From positions 8,864 through 15,373 of the forward strand of contig DKYZ01000086.1 of NCBI GenBank assembly GCA_002493515.1: a stretch of DNA of 6,510 nucleotides, written 5' to 3'. Position 1 is the stretch's first letter. Each line of letters starts with the position of its first letter. Below the pieces are notes generated by a model that made no database searches, was not told the origin of the DNA, and worked only from the letters and a program-made list of their open reading frames with translations. The translations under genes were made by a program, and so were the position numbers. Shown piece by piece: positions 6,457 through 6,510 of this stretch. The stretch is from Porphyromonadaceae bacterium UBA7087 (GTDB lineage: Bacteria > Bacteroidota > Bacteroidia > Bacteroidales > Muribaculaceae).

Positions 6457-6510
6457 GAGTTTTACCGTAATGCATTCTAAATTAACCCATAATTCGGAAC
6501 TCTATCCACG

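Noticed and set aside
6477..6484. Minus-strand TAATTTAG, close to the Bacteroidetes -7 element TAnnTTTG
   Set aside because: One core mismatch, no convincing -33 TTTG at the right distance, and homology suggests this stretch may be coding. Not enough to call a promoter.
6502..6504. Recoded TAG (stop read as an amino acid) upstream of the 538-residue gene
   Set aside because: Recoding of TAG is known in some gut phages but not expected in Bacteroidales chromosomes, and genes here stop at TGA and TAA only. A nonsense mutation, indel or natural upstream stop is simpler.

Overview
The window looks like chromosomal DNA from a gut-type Bacteroidales bacterium (Muribaculaceae or Prevotella/Bacteroides relatives). 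The reasons are the Bacteroidales-style UDP-glucose dehydrogenase C-terminus, a streptopain-like C10 peptidase with a signal peptide and prodomain, C-termini that resemble type IX secretion (T9SS) sorting domains, and start codons preceded by A-rich sequence without a Shine-Dalgarno motif. The assignment rests on protein style alone.

Layout: (1) Positions 2-604, plus strand, hold the 3' part of a UDP-glucose 6-dehydrogenase gene whose 5' part lies outside the window. (2) Positions 606-650 hold a near-perfect bidirectional terminator separating the two convergent transcription units. (3) Positions 680-6456, minus strand, hold three codirectional genes that are probably one operon. In transcription order these are an N-terminally short secreted-type protein (6456 to 4840), its full-length paralogue with a signal peptide (4826 to 2709, 13 nt downstream), and a C10 cysteine peptidase (2644 to 680, 64 nt further on). 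The 64-nt gap contains an 11-bp hairpin without a U-tract. No RNA genes, mobile elements or CRISPR arrays were seen.

The dehydrogenase makes UDP-glucuronate for envelope polysaccharides and appears unrelated to the operon. The three operon proteins seem built for export: all end in a T9SS-like sorting domain, and the two larger partners carry beta-rich regions with shared signatures (HPRF-W, FGNS-P, GENR-CD, LTMLNFRD--DN-TDRF, GWFKLR) but no recognisable catalytic residues. The most interesting points are this pairing of a secreted protease with two non-catalytic paralogues of unknown role, and the missing signal peptide of the first paralogue. Its homology appears to run upstream of its only ATG to an in-frame TAG, which suggests a decayed or mis-assembled 5' end.
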